From Enoplolaimus lenunculus (Eukaryota; Nematoda; Enoplea; Enoplida; Thoracostomopsidae), in contig JASANG010003665.1 of NCBI GenBank assembly GCA_030248215.1, positions 124,001 through 188,000 on the forward strand: a stretch of DNA of 64,000 bases, written 5' to 3'. The position numbers and the translations under genes are program-made. Below the pieces are notes generated by a model. It saw nothing but the letters and a program-made list of their open reading frames with translations. It was not told the origin of the DNA and ran no database searches. Positions 13,101-28,100 of the stretch are shown here, piece by piece (positions within the stretch are counted from its first letter, which is position 1; the number at the start of each line of letters is the position of its first letter).

Positions 13101-16100
13101 TCACTGTCTTTAACTGTACATTTAGGGGCTCTGATAGCATTGTAAATTTTGTGGCGCAAGTTAATTATATAGGCCTGCCCATGGGACACGGAGAGGTCTG
13201 TTGACTTAAGAGACTGGGAGGCGTACGCTTACGTTTAGGTTTAACCTCAGTGGGCAGACCCATTATTTGACACGGCCAATTTTATTGAGCATTTTTGAGG
13301 ATGTGCTGATTAATTGGCATCGGCAGTATCGGGACTTTTCGTGAATATCGGCGTGGACACTGCAAAAAATGGCCGTTTCTTTACCGATACTTTTTACACT
13401 TAGCAGTAATTTGGATCAATTTGTCTGATCTGAAAACTATGTCTCTTACGTTTGTGTTCGCAAAAAATAATTGAAGTTAAACGTTCTCATAAACTCCAGC
13501 CGTTTATAGTAGTTGTACTTGTAAGGGTTCCGTTTATAATGATGTATGTAGTCATCCTATCCTTTCTTTAAGCATCATGTTGAAAACTGACATGGGCATC
13601 CGTAAAATTTGAAAATAAGAATTGATATCTGCAAAGATTTTGTTATCGGCACATCGCTAAGCTTTTCTGCTATTTGCCCGTTTGCTTTTACTCATTCTTA
13701 TACATATATCGTAAGATGGCCGAAGTTTTTGTTCCGATACTAAAATAGATTATTCCTTTTATCCCATAAAAGCTAATTTGCGTAATGCCTACGATTGCGT
13801 TCCCAAAAAATGAATTTTGACGCTTTACAATTTCCTAGCTCTTGTGTAATAGTTGATTGGGTATTTAAACACAGTGATGCCAAGCTGTCGATATTAAATA
13901 GCTTTGAGCTGGTTCGGATGTAATAAAAGCAAAATTCGTTTATGACAACAAACCTGTTGTAGTGAGATAACTTAATACTGTCTTGTGTCTCGTGGTTGCG
14001 TTAGGGACGTCTGTTATCGGAAGATTACGGCAAACATTTGATGGGAGTCGAAGATTTGATCCAGAAGCATAAATTGATTGAATCGGACATTGGTGTTGTT
14101 GGTGCGCGTGTTAAAGCGGTGAACGGTCAAGCAGAGAAGTTCACGTTGCCAGACGGCCCAGATGGTTCTGGTATGTTTATTGGATTGCTATTGTCTTATG
14201 TTTGATTAACTATATTAACTATATGGTATCTCAGGCAGTAAGCAAAGTGCGTGCTATCCAATTTAGGCATGAATATTCTGATGCATGCACCTCGTTATTG
14301 AGCACAGAGATTGCGTAATTGTGTGTTTTTGAAATTTGCTGTTTTTAAAGTTTGAATTGGGTAGGTCTGTTTGCGATTTCTGATGGGTTTTTGATAGGGT
14401 ATTAAACGGAACCAAATTCAGTCGGAGTCGGAATTTTAAATCGGAATCGGAGCTGTGAATTTTCAGAGCCCATGCATTTTATATACCAAGTTTTATTTAA
14501 TTACATTGTATGCGCTAAGAAAGTATGTCTCTTTCAGGATGCGATTCTTCTTGTTTTTATCATAATTTCCATGCCATTTTTGCGAGATGTGAGCTGAGAA
14601 CTGATATATGCACCGGTTGTTATAAAAATAACAAAACAAACTGTAGGCAAATTTCTCGCATAATTGCAATAATAAACGATGAAAAATTATGATTCTAATT
14701 TTGATTATACCTTCAGTCGAAATCGCAAATTTCGATCGGAATTGGAGTTCCGTTACGTCCTATTTTAGTGGGTTTGTTTAAAAGTGTATGAAAGTCCCCT
14801 TTTCACTTAAAAACCATGGTTGCAGGTTATCGCCCAGTCGACAGCAACGTTGTTCGCGAACGTATGACAATTCTTGACGAGAAATACGCTGAATTATTGG
14901 AATTAGCGAATGAACGAAGGACTCGTCTCGAAGAAAATCGTCGATTGTGGCAATTTTTCTGGGATGTCGCGGAACTTGAACAAGGTTTCAAAGAACTTGA
15001 GCAAGTACTGTCATCGCCAGATGTGGGCCACGATGTGACGTCGGTGAAACTATTGCTGTCGAAACATAATGTAAGTTCTTGTAATTACTGATTTGAGGCA
15101 ACGTCTAGCTCTTGTTTCTGGTGGCGGAGGTACGGAATATCGCCCCTCCTAGGAATTTAAAAAATGGTTCATTTTATAGATTTCGACGCGCTGAGTTCAA
15201 TGGTGCCTTTTTGAGCGCTGCATGGTCCCCGGTTAATAGTTGTGGCCCTTTAAATTTTAACTTTTTACCACATAAAACATATACAAACAACAATCATATT
15301 TGTGTAAGGAATGAACTTGGTTAAGCTTAAATCCTGGGGGGTCCAGATTCCGTACCTCCGCTGTTTTTGGTAAGCATATGCATTCGTGTCTTGCGTTGTT
15401 TGTGGTTTTTAGTTTAGGTCAAGCGTTTTTATTTTTGTGAACTGTTGTCAATGCTATTTATTTTAAAAAGTAATTGCCACTTTCCGAAAATTACATAGCG
15501 TCTTTGTATTTAGAACATCGAGAGCGATATGGAAGGAACCGAGAGAACTATTTCGAAAGTTCTTGACAGCGGAGAAGAGCTCATTAAAGATAATGTTGTT
15601 GGTAGTGAACAGGTCTGTGTATAATTTGCATTTTGTAATACGTAACGCTTAGTAGCATGGCACATTAGCAAAACAATAACTTGTTCGTTCGATGACCTGT
15701 GGAATGCATGAGGTGAATGCGCCGTTTTATTTGTCAGGCAAGACCGGATAACGATACATTGCAGGCTTCACCGAAACGACTATAGTTAGAGTTTTGGCAA
15801 CATTTCTCGGACTAGTAACAGAAATCCTAGTTTTATTATTTATTAGTAATACATTATTGTCAGATTGGCGACCGTATGAATACTGTAAAGGAAAATTGGA
15901 AGATTTTGAAACAGCTGGCATCTGATCGACGCAACCGGCTTGAAGGTGCTGTAGATTATTATCAGGTGAGCTTATGTGAATCATTGCCGATTAACAGATG
16001 TTGTTATTTATTTTGAAATAATGTTTTGTTAGCATGACATAATGCATTTCCATGAAAACAAAATGGTATAAATAATTTTCAACTCATTTTAGGGTATTTT

Positions 16101-19100
16101 TTAAATTAGATTTATAATTGTAGTTTTTGTGAGCACAATTGGGACACAGATCACTAATATTACGGTTGGTCTGGACAAAGAAGTCGATTACATACGACTT
16201 TCATGGTTTAATTTATTTAAGTTCTTTGCTGAATGTGACGATGTTGATGCATGGATGTTGGATACTTTGCGATTGGTCAGTTCGGAGGATGTTGGCCGCG
16301 ATGAAGCTTCGGTTCAAGCGTTGATCAAAAAACATGACGTAAGTGACTTTTATAGCAGAAAAATTGTCTTATGGACTGTTTGAGTGTAAATTAACTGCGA
16401 TATTTTTATGTTTAAGGATACTAAGCGTATGTTGTAAAATATGGTTTTGAACCGATCAGTTTTGCAGAAAAACTTTTTTATTTATAGAAGTTATAGTTTT
16501 GATCTAATCTCCGCTGGCTATTTTTGCAACCAGCATGCTGAAGTTGGCCTATCGTTACCCGTTACGTCAGCATAGAAAGTTATGATAATATACCAATAAA
16601 ATTTATGTATATATTTGTTTTTATATTATAATACAGGATGTCACCGAGGATTTGAATAATTTCTCTAATACAATTGAAGCGCTGCACGGGCAAGCTGGCC
16701 AGCTGCCAGAACCGGTGAGTTTAATTAACCTAACACTGACCAGGCCAAAGACTACTACGTCAAACAAACATTTACACAGCTATTGCTAATTGCGCTAGAG
16801 ACAATGTAGCCTCTTTTCCCGCAAAAAATTATGGGGTTGGCGCTAACTTACTAACTTAGTTACTTCCTCAGTTCACACGATTGGACACGGGCATTTCGCT
16901 AGTGGTGGCTGGGGGTCCTTTCCACACTCGGCAAAATTCCCCACCTAAAAATCCTCTCTTGTTGTCGCTTTTTTGAGTCTCGGAAATTTATGACTGCATT
17001 GTTGAAGTAAGTGATAGCTGATGAATCAAGCTTCCCTGTGAAATTATCATAGTTACATAATAATTACGAGCAGATATTTTGGAAAGCATAAAAACTATGA
17101 AAATCGCAAAAAAAACTACGAGAAACGCGAAAAACTACGAAAAAGCATAGAAAATTAGAAAACTATTTTTTGGCGATTACGAAAAATGGACCAAAACCGA
17201 GACATTTTTACCGTTCTCGGTATTTAGGTGTCGGTCGGTTTTTAACCGAGACCGCCCACCCCTGCCTATCTTCGACTTAAAGGCGAAAAATCCTCCACGG
17301 TATGAAATTATACTTATAAAAACGGAAAGGCAAAGATCTGGGATAGCGCCAGCTCTAAGCTACGGAATAGTAAATTTAAGCAATACCTTGTTAAAAATAC
17401 AAAAAAATTTGCGAAAGTTCAAAATTGTTGTCCCCATATTTTTATCTCAGGAGGTTTCTAAAAGCTTCCACATTTATCAAATCACTCCGGACGGGCACCT
17501 CCAAAACCCCCCCACCCGCACTCGAGATTGGACTTGGGAAATATTGGGGATAACCAAATATGGGGACAGATTTTCAAAACTTTCGACAATACCTCGTCAG
17601 CTACTTGATAATCAGTCTTTATAACGGACTTCAATATGCAGTCGGACAACTGTCTTTGTTATATAAAAATGGCACAGAGAAAATAATTTTGCTGGACAAT
17701 TTTGTTTCTTTACGCAAACCCATTAGAAAAAATTTACCAAAAGTTAACTGGAACATTTAAAATTTGTGGATGCGGGCGCGCTGAAGTGCGAAGCGCTAGC
17801 ATGTGTGGAGGTGCATTCTTAAGGATTGCCTAGCAACCATTAAAAGTCCGTCATTAAAAGCATTGCGATTGCAGTTTTGTTGCTGTTACTATTGAAAGCA
17901 TTTGGTATTATATTTCTTGTTTTTAATTTGACAACTGAATATTCGGGGTTTATTTTTTACATGTTTGAAATTCTTTAGGGCCGATCCGCGCCAGACGTAA
18001 AACAGCGTTTAGATAATATTGGTCGCCGGTATCAAGAGCTTCAAGAGTTGGCTCGATTGCGGAAGCAACGTTTATTGGACGCGCTTGCGTTGTATAAACT
18101 CTACAACGACGCTGACAGCGTGGAAGCGTGGATCGATGAAAAGGTAATGGGGGAGCAGGTTGCAACCGAAATTCCGGTTCCGATTAGAATTCCGATTGAA
18201 AACGAGTTCCGATTCCGATTGCACAATCAATCGGAGTCGGAATTTTGAAATCTTGATACAAATGTTACTTTTGTGATACGTTGCATAAAAATTCTGTATT
18301 ATTTATCTACTAAATTGCTTTCTCTGCATTAACTTATCAATAATTGATTGTAGTTTAGCTTTAAAGAACCAAACATCATTGGCAATTTGTTCATGCGGCC
18401 TTTTTGAAATTTGTTGCCAGCCAATTGACACCCTAAATCAACATTATATTTGTCAATATAAATTATCCGTACAGCCACAAAGGTATAAATTTGCTGTTAC
18501 AATTCCGATTCCGGTATAATCCAGTTTCTTATTGAACCATGTGGTGGACATATACTTGCTGTCCTTCGCCGGAACCCTGTGGTAAACCTATACTTGCTGT
18601 CCCACCAATTGTTATGCGGTGCCATTCCCCAATTCTCATGCGTTGCCATTCGCGGACAGACAATACTTGCCGGCGCTGGACGGCAGCGCTACCTTACGTC
18701 ATTGAGCGAATGTAACATTTATTTATCACTGTTTTTAAGCAATTTGACCACAATCGCCTGTCTCCGTGTCAACTCTGCCAATTCAGACACTTCGATGGCT
18801 ATTAATTGTCATCGTTGTTTTAGTCATGGAATACTTTACAAAAGGTTACGATACATTTTCAGGAAAAACTATTGGATACGCTGAAACCAGGCGAAGACTT
18901 GGAAGGATTAGAAATACAGCGCCATCGCTTTGAAACATTGGAACAAGACATGGGCAACCAGGCCAATAAAGTACTGGGAGCTTTTTTGAGTATCTTACAT
19001 TGCCTTTTTATAGATAACGTCGTTATTGCCTTCGCTGAAATGGCTTGGGTTGTTTGTGCGAGCATAATACGTTTTATATACATAAATCAAACTTAAACAA

Positions 19101-22100
19101 TTGCTAATTTTTTGCTCGAACTAAAACTAGATTAAAATCTGACAGAATCTAGTTTTGTATACGTATCACTTGAGCTGGTGATAATAACATTTAAATTGTA
19201 CTAGCGTATTACAATTAAATTTGAGTTTTGTCCATTCAAATGGCTAAGACGTCGGTAATACTAGAAAGCAAAACATGAACTGAACTGTTTTTATTAAACT
19301 TCAGTTGGCTCTTAAAGTGGTATACATTTTATGTGTTTTCAGAATGTTGCTAAATGACGTTTCGCAGTGATGGCCAACGATTTGTATCTTAAGAAGCTTT
19401 AATTATTATCATTTTGATTCAGGTAGCGGTGGTTAATCAACTTGCACGTCAACTGTTGCAATCGGAGCATCCGAATTCTGATGAAATTATGCAGCGCCAA
19501 AATAATCTCAATGCGAGGTAAGTTAAACGTATTATTATTGTTGCTTCGAGTTATTGTATAATGCAGTTTAAATGAGTTAAGGCTGCGCAAGAATTTTCGA
19601 TATTTTGATGAATTTATAATCATACGTTTCTCTAATTTCTTAGTTAAGTCAACTACATGTTTTTTCCTGTTGGAATCAGGAGGTAAAAGAAGTAAGAATG
19701 TGGTTGATCAACATGCTGCTAATACGGCTTGTGTTCTAAATAACAGAATTTTTGTGTTTGTCGATGTGGAAATATCATGACGTCTAAGTTTTATACTTCT
19801 AGATGGCAACATTTGCGCGATGATGTTGATAAAAAACGACAGGACCTTGACCAGGCTCATCGGTTCCAGACGTTTAAAATTGACTGCAATGAGACTGTTG
19901 TATGTTCAGTGCTATTGTTTAAGAGTCGCACCGCTTTATTTTTTATTTTTGTACAGCAGGCACTGGCTCTTCGTCGTATAATTTTTAGCTGTGTTGGCAT
20001 TTATGTTTTTGTAAACTCGAGTATGAATTTTTTAATTTTTCCATTTTGTGTCTTAAAATCAGCTGCATCGAGAATATTTTGAGGGGGTCACTTGCTGTGA
20101 CCGGTCATGACTATTGATTTCAAGATTGATATATCAATTGCGTCAACTTCTTTTGGAATAGTGACTGCACGACCGGAAGCTTCTTCACATAGCACTTTCA
20201 TTTGTAATTTTACTGTTTTGTTGTTTGTTGCCAGACATGGATTCAAGATAAAACACGTGTTCTCGAAGATTCCGATGAGCTTACGAATGATCTCAACGGT
20301 GTTATGACTTTGCAGCGTCGGTTGTCAATGATGGATCGTGATTTGGGTGCAATTCAAGCGAAAGTAATATTAATATACCAGGGTATAACCGGATATGCGG
20401 TTCCGGCAAAAATCAACATCTGGGTTTGGTATTTTGCATTGCCCGGATATCCGGTACCGGTTTAATATCCGTTGAAAACAAATATCAGTATTCGGTATAA
20501 GCCTTCCGGATATTTACGGTATCGACAAGTCAAGAGTTTAAGTTTTGATACGTTTTCAGCTGCTTTAACATATGTAAGGGTGCGAGAGTTAAACGCATTA
20601 TTGCATTAAATAATTTCAGTTCATCAGCAGCAGTTAAATAATTTCAGTTCATCAGCAGCAGTTATGAACTTTATAACAGGCGAAAACCTTGAAAACGCTA
20701 AAAATACAGCGAAAAATGATATATTTTAACATTACAAGATCCAGTTCCTGTTCCGATAAAAATTCAATATCCGAATCCAGTTCCGGTATCCGGTCAATTA
20801 ATGTCTGGCCGCATCCTGATTGTAATAGTATTTGTGACCAAAGTTACAGTATTTCGACGTGATTTTTATTTGAAATGACAAAAATAATTATTTCAAGAAG
20901 CCTACTTAATACTAAGTCACACAAGCAAAGTAAATAATATCATAGCAAGTAGTACTAAATAGCGTGATTAAGTTCAACTTTTTGTTGAAAAACGGTTGCA
21001 TTTCAAGAAATTAGAAGTGCAGTAGGCTCTGGTATTCGACACTGCGGGATTTTGGTCGCTGTTAAGCAGAAAATAACTGTGCATTGAACTTTTATTTATT
21101 ACTGAAATCACAATATTTTGTAGTGAGTGACTTGTTCGAAGTGACAGAAATAGGTGTGCCATAACCTCAGTTAATAATACCAGAATCCTTGTTGGTGCAA
21201 AATTATACCAAAGTATATCCAGCAATACTACATTAGCGTGATTTTGAATTTTTTGTTGTAATAATATGCACTAAATTTTCGGATTCGGCAGCTGCTGGAG
21301 CCGTAATTGAAATAGCCGGCTCCATAATTGTTGTATCCATTTAAACCGTAAAATAGCCTGTCATTCTTGGATAATATTATATTGACCCGTTATTGTTTTA
21401 GTTGGACAATCTTGAGAAAGAAGCAGAACATATTGAAAAAGATCGGCCTCAAGAAGCCGCAGCTATACGCGCTTGTATTTCAACGATTCAGAGCGTCTGG
21501 GAGCAGCTAACACAAAAGGTAACATTGAACTAAAAAGTGATTATAATGTTTCAATTAAATTTTTAGTTTTGACATGAGATTTTAGAAAGTACAATTAATG
21601 CTCAGTCTTTTCGTTTATGGTTCATGCCATTTTGGAAGAAAGAGTCTGGTTTCGTGACGTTTTTCTAGGTAAAATTAATTGCTTTTGCATTTGCTCAAGT
21701 AATAATACAGATGGGTATTGTGACAAAAAGTTTGTATTTTAAAATGATTATTATAAGTTGTTCTGTTCTTGTACTTTTAATATCCTATTTAATGGTTGCT
21801 TGTTTGTTTAACTTTGTGAATTTGTCTTCGAAACAGGTGAAGGAACATGAAGCGAAGCTGGACGAAGCTGGAGACTTGCAGCGCTTTTTGCGAGATTTGG
21901 ATCATTTTCAATCGTGGTTAACCAATACTCAACGAGAGGTATGATGAATTATTATGATTTATTTTACCGCAGTTGATTAGTAACCTTATTTTGTTAAGAC
22001 ATTGACGTAACAACTGACAATATTTTAATTAGCGCTGTTTCTATTCAACTTTTTTGCTGACAGCGTTGCGTAAAAGTATGCAACTCGTTGGAAAACGCTT

Positions 22101-25100
22101 CTAATTGCATGCGTACTGTGTAATCTTCCAGTTATCGATTCTTCCCATTCAGTGTTGATGCTGGTAATCTACCACTCTGTCAGTGATGCTAGATTTTAGG
22201 TCGCTAGCGAAGACGAACCTCAAACGCTTGCCGAAGCGGAGCAACTGCTTAATCAACACTCTGCAATTCGAGAAGAAATAGACGGTTATGCCGAAGATTA
22301 CGCCAAAATGCGTGCTATGGGTGACCGTGTCACACAAGATCAAACAGATCCGCAATACATGTTTTTGAGACAGGTATTCTTCAGTACACATTCGCTTTGA
22401 AGCTGGTTGTGGTTTCTTTCGAGGAACTTCTTTATTCAGTTTTGGTATAGGTCAGCTGGTGTACGTTTAAGCATGAAATTGTTTTAGAACAATTCTCTAG
22501 GTTTTTTCTAGCTTTACTAAATGTTTGGCTGAAAATTTCGTTGGCTTCAAAAATTCTGGATTTATATTTTGAGCCTAAATTGAACTAGTTGGGATTACTT
22601 TTACTTCCTTTATGTTCGGCGAAGCGAATAGCAGGACTCATTATTTTGGACGTTTTAGCGGCTGGCTGGCCTTGAAGAAGGATGGCAGGAACTGCATCGA
22701 ATGTGGGAAAACCGACAGCATATGCTGTCTCAAGGACTTAATCTTCAAATGTTTCTGCGGGATGCTAAACAAGCTGAAGTGTTGCTTAGTCAGCAAGAGA
22801 ACTATTTGACTAAAGAAGAAGTTCCGGTATACAGTTTTCTCTGTTAATTTTGTATTGAAATTATTTTATTAAATGGGTTAATATTGGTTTACATATTTTC
22901 GAAAGGGCTTATATTACATTGACTTCATGCAGGGTTCCAACAGGTACTAAATATTATAGAACTGAACGAGGTGGAAGGCATTTGCTTTGAACGAAGAATT
23001 TAACAAATCCTGCCTCATGGTATTGGCAGCGCCATTGTTTATGCGCGCAAGTGTAATTTATTTGATATCAAGCGACCTTGTAATCATTGAGTTATGATGT
23101 TAATAACGCTGATTACGACTGTTTTATCTAGTCCTTTTTCGATTTTACTCAATTGTTTCGGGGTTATTTTTTCAGTCTTCGTTGGAACAAGCGGAAAATT
23201 TTGTTAAACGTCATCAAGATTTTCTAACAACTATGGACGCCAGTGACGAGAAAATTCGTGCAGTTAAGCATTTCGGAGAGCAGCTTTGCGAGGACGGACA
23301 TTACGCAGCTGATAAAATACACCGCAAAGCGCAAAATATTGAAGAAAGGTAAGGTGTGAGTGTTACGCAGTATCTGTGCCGCGGAAATTTTTAGCTATCG
23401 TTCCTTTAAAGAACATATATGATATTATTTTGTGTAATAAATTTATCTTTTGACGCTTTTTTACAGGCGACATGCTAATCGAGAGAAAGCGCTTGCGGTA
23501 TTGGATAAATTGAAAGATCATCTTGCTATGCAGCAATTTCTTAGCGACTGTGAAGAGGTGAGATTTCATGTCTTTATCGGTGTGTTTTTCTGCATGAACA
23601 AAGTTTTTTACTTTACCGTTTATTGCAATTGTTTGTGATGTTTCATTCAACCACATTTATCAAGTGCAACGGTTTTTCAATGTTTGCTTACAGTTGCGAG
23701 AATGGATAGAAGAAAAAATGATTCGAGCGCAAGACGAAACGTATCGTGATGCAAAAACTATACATTCAAAGTTTATGCGCCACCAAGCGTTCGATGCGGA
23801 AATTAAGTCCAATAAAGACCGTCTCGAAAAATTACAAGAGGTATAGAAATATTACTCAAGCTGCTGTAGATGTCATACAAAATATGTTACAACTGTGCGT
23901 TGCTTTCGTAAATGCTAAATGTACATTGAGTTAGAATATATTTCATCAAAGGTGCTTATATTTTATTTGACCGAAGGGTTTAAGTATTGTAACAATGATA
24001 AGTTTTTATTTGGTCATGACAAGCAAATAGTTTAGGATTACTTGACATCAACTGTAAGTGGAACAATAGATGGCAGTGTAATGAACCAAGGCGGTGTGCA
24101 CACTTTATAGTATTTTACGTAATACGCCATCTTTCAATATATCTATCTAAGCTCAAATAAGCTGTATTCACGACCGTCTAGTCACACCACCTATCGACTG
24201 TTGATCTTTGTTAACACATATATGTAAATTGATATTAGTTTGTCAGATTACTTTAACAATCCTTTTGTTGCTTATTAACTGTTATTGCTTTTAGCATGCA
24301 GTTCATTTGACAACGGAGAAACCTGATCTGCTCGCTTCTATTGACCCACAAATGGCTGATCTAACAGCGCAGTGGGATGAACTTGAGAAAACAACAAAGG
24401 AAAAAGGCGAAAAGTTGTTTGATGCCAACCGACAAGCTCTCTATGTGCAAACATGCGACGTAAGTGAATATGTTTCTGTCTGCTATCGGCGATAGTGTAT
24501 GTTTTATAAGATTTTTTAGTTTTTACTGTTACGCGGCAGTAGTCAAAGCAAACGTTTTTTATGTTTGCCTAGCAATAAACGGCTATATTGACAAAACAAA
24601 ACATCCGCAGACAATATCGTTCGCTCCGGTTGGTACCGGTCCGAAACCGACCCCGGTAAAAATTCTGGCCACGGAGCAACTCTAGTACGTTAGTTCACGC
24701 TAAATTTTGACGCTCCGCCTTTCTGATAAGGTCAGGTGAAGGGCTGGAATTCTTCTGCATTACTCATTTTGTAATTTTCAGGATATGGACCAATGGGTGC
24801 AAGATCTTGAGGAACAGATGGTTGGAGATGATACGGGACAAGATTTGACAACAGTTAATGTTCTCATGCAAAAGCAGCATGTAAGTATGTTTATGTTGCA
24901 TTTCTTATTCAGTTTCGGCAGCTATGCAAGTCCGCGTTAAATTTTTCCCTTGAAATCATGTAAGATTGAATGCAATTTAGCTTTACATTAAACTTGCCGT
25001 CATTCAATTTAAACGTATGTAGATCGTAACTCATTATTTCATACTTGTGCTACCGACAAAATTCTGGCAACTCTTATGTTCTGATATTTGTCAAGTGTTA

Positions 25101-28100
25101 ATCCGATGCTGTAATTCCGACTTGTTGGTCACGTGTTATTTATTACAAAACAGTTATAAATCCAGGTTCAAGCATGTCCTAAAGGGTGGCGAAGAATAGT
25201 TGTGCACTGATATTTTTCTTAATTTATAACTGAGCGAAAAGGAATAAATTCCATATATAGTGTGAATACGCTAAAGAATAGTATGTTATGTATGTTTTAT
25301 GTGTAGTCGGGAAACGTGTATCAAATGACATAATACACCTGAGAATTGTCCAAATTGCGGACAGCGTTCCAAAATTTCAAGAATGCTGACACACCTACAG
25401 TTTAATTTATTTATGTATTAGCAAAATTGGAGGCTTCCTTTCAGGACGCACTTTTATTGGTAAGAACGTAGGGATCGACCGGATCCGAGATTCGGATCCG
25501 GGCCGGATCTCTGCAATTTTTAAGATCCGGATCCGAATCCGGATCCGGTAAAATAAACTACCGGATCTCCGGATCCGAAATTGATATACAAAAACATACC
25601 AAAATTGGTGTATGTATTTCAACTATGCGTACGTAATCTAATAAGCACTGTGTGAGCGTTAATGCTCTGGTTGAATGTCAGATTAATGACATCCACGTGG
25701 AGACCAGTGTTGTTGCGGAAGAAGAACAACCATAAAAAATTTTAAAGACTTCTTTTTCAGTTGCTGCAAGTTTTGTTGACTAATTTTGCAAAAGAATCAG
25801 TTGAACTTTTTCTATTTTATATACATTAAATATTGGAAATTTATCCAGCTCGTAGGATCCGGATCCGGGCCGGATCCGGAAATGCAAAATTTTGGATCCG
25901 GTCGTTCCCTATAAGAACGTTATCATCGCAGCAGGCGTGCAGCCAGCGCTTAACGAGTTTGGGGCACCAGTACAATTTAGGAAACGGCACTTAAGAGGTT
26001 CGCTTGCGTTACAAGCAGGGTTCAAAATATTGTAGGCGACCATAAGCACCCCATTGGGCTCTCTCTGGCTACGGACCCGCTAAAAACCTGTTATATATTT
26101 ATTGCAATTATACTTTGTGTCGTAGAACCTTTGTGCATTATGCAAAGTTCGACGACCGACCAGTAAATTCTATTTTGAGTTGATGTTCTAGAAAGAAACC
26201 GGTGCATAGGTTCATGTCTTGATGCAAAGTATTGTGTTGTTCGTTTTCGTTCATGTATGTATAATAGAGAAACTAAATGTTACAGCTTATTGAAAACGAA
26301 ATGATAAAGCGAGCGCAGCAAGTATCTGAACTTGAGGCTATGGAAATTCAACTCGAAGAAGTGGAACCTGAGAAAATAGAGGAAATTAAAGCGCACCGGT
26401 TGGCAGTTCAAGACAAGTGAGTCAACTAGGACGTGTTAATCACAATCATTATATAATAGTATGAAATCGAGTGCATTTTGTGTAAAAAATGAATCATTGG
26501 GCGTTGCATTTTTGACATACACGACTCTATTTATATATAGGTAGGCTTGCAGTAATCGTTTCTAGCACATTCTCATGCAATCAGCAACAACCAGGCAACG
26601 GTTCAATCATCAGCTACTCAGCAGTAACCCCTCAAAGTGGAGTGTGGTATTTTAAATGCACAACGCACTGTGGTAGTTGTCATAGAACTGGCATGCTATT
26701 TTTAGACACATCATACTCTATGTGTTAAATTACGAATAAAGACTTTACAGAAAATGTGCTGTGGCTGCGACAAAAGAACACTTGCTCATTTAAAGTACCG
26801 TTCCATCTAGAGTTCATCCGTTAATTGATTATGTTGTCCTTAAGTGTTATTTGACGGTTACTGAAATTATAGGTTTCAAAGACTTCAAGCTCCGTTGCAA
26901 CAGCGAAGAAATGCGTTGGAAAAGAAAAAATTTGCATTTCAATTTTTGCGTGACGTTGAAGACGAGAAGATGTGGATTGCAGAAAGACTGCCGCTTACGC
27001 TATCAGCAGATGTTGGTGATTCGTTATTTGAGTGCCATGCTCTCATGAAGAAAAATCAGGTAATATTCAATATGATTTTCGCACAGTTTGCGAACAATAT
27101 TTTATGTTTGAAACTGTTTTAATCCAAGATTAATGAGAGGTCTTTTTCATAATGTCAACCACCATTTTATGTCACTAGTCATATATATGTCATGTCAAGC
27201 GTGAATAAAAGAAGTCATTTTTAGACCTGATAAGTTGTCATTTTAAGGTGCTTAGTCTCAGTACTCTGTTTTGGGACTTTGCTAAATTGCAACATATCCA
27301 ATGAAATAGCCTAATTGTAATAAGCTAGATTATTTGTTGTAAATATAATTTATTGTGAATTCAGACGCTGAAGAATGAAATTGAAAATCATGAACCGTGG
27401 ATCCACAAAATTTGTTCGAATGGTCGACGCTTGATCGAAGAAGGGCATGAAAATTCCGCTGAATTTGAACTAAAGATTAATGAATTGCTGAACGTATGGG
27501 AAGAACTAAAAGCTGCCGTTGATGCACGTAAAACACGACTTAGCGAATGCGAAAAGGCGCATCAGGTATGTGTACTATAGAATTTCTTCGTATCGCTCAA
27601 ACAATACAGAACAAATGTCTGCTTAATAAATCCGGTTAGATCAATTTGAAGTTAAAAACATTATATTTTTGACATTGTAATACAGATACACATTCCAGCA
27701 ACTGAATTTTATAGTTTATTTGACGAACTCTTTAGTCTTGTAATTTCATTTGTTACTTACAAATGATGTATTTTTTAATTCAGTTCTTGTACGACTCCAA
27801 TGAAGCCGAAGCGTGGATGTCTGAGCAAGAGTTGTATATGATGACTGATGAGCATGGGAAGGACGAATTTTCAACGCAAAATATTATCAAAAAACACGAA
27901 CGATTGCAACACGACATCAATACTTACGCAGATACTATTCGAGAACTTGGCGAACGTGCTCAGCGTTTGATAGCTGAACGTGCTCCTTTGAGGCAAGTTA
28001 TCAGATCCGCTGTTCAACAGTATCTTAGTGATTTAAACAATGATAAACTTGAAGAACATTGAAATTTAGTCTCTAACGTTGATTAATCACAATTTTGCGA

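Noticed and set aside
25407-25622. 71-codon minus ORF rich in [14 protein letters not shown]
   Set aside because: Translation of GGATCCGG subterminal repeats.
27993-28064. Open extension after exon 33 as a genuine protein end
   Set aside because: Homology resumes at 28308 with a perfect phase match through a GCAAGT donor; the extension is kept only as a retention outcome.
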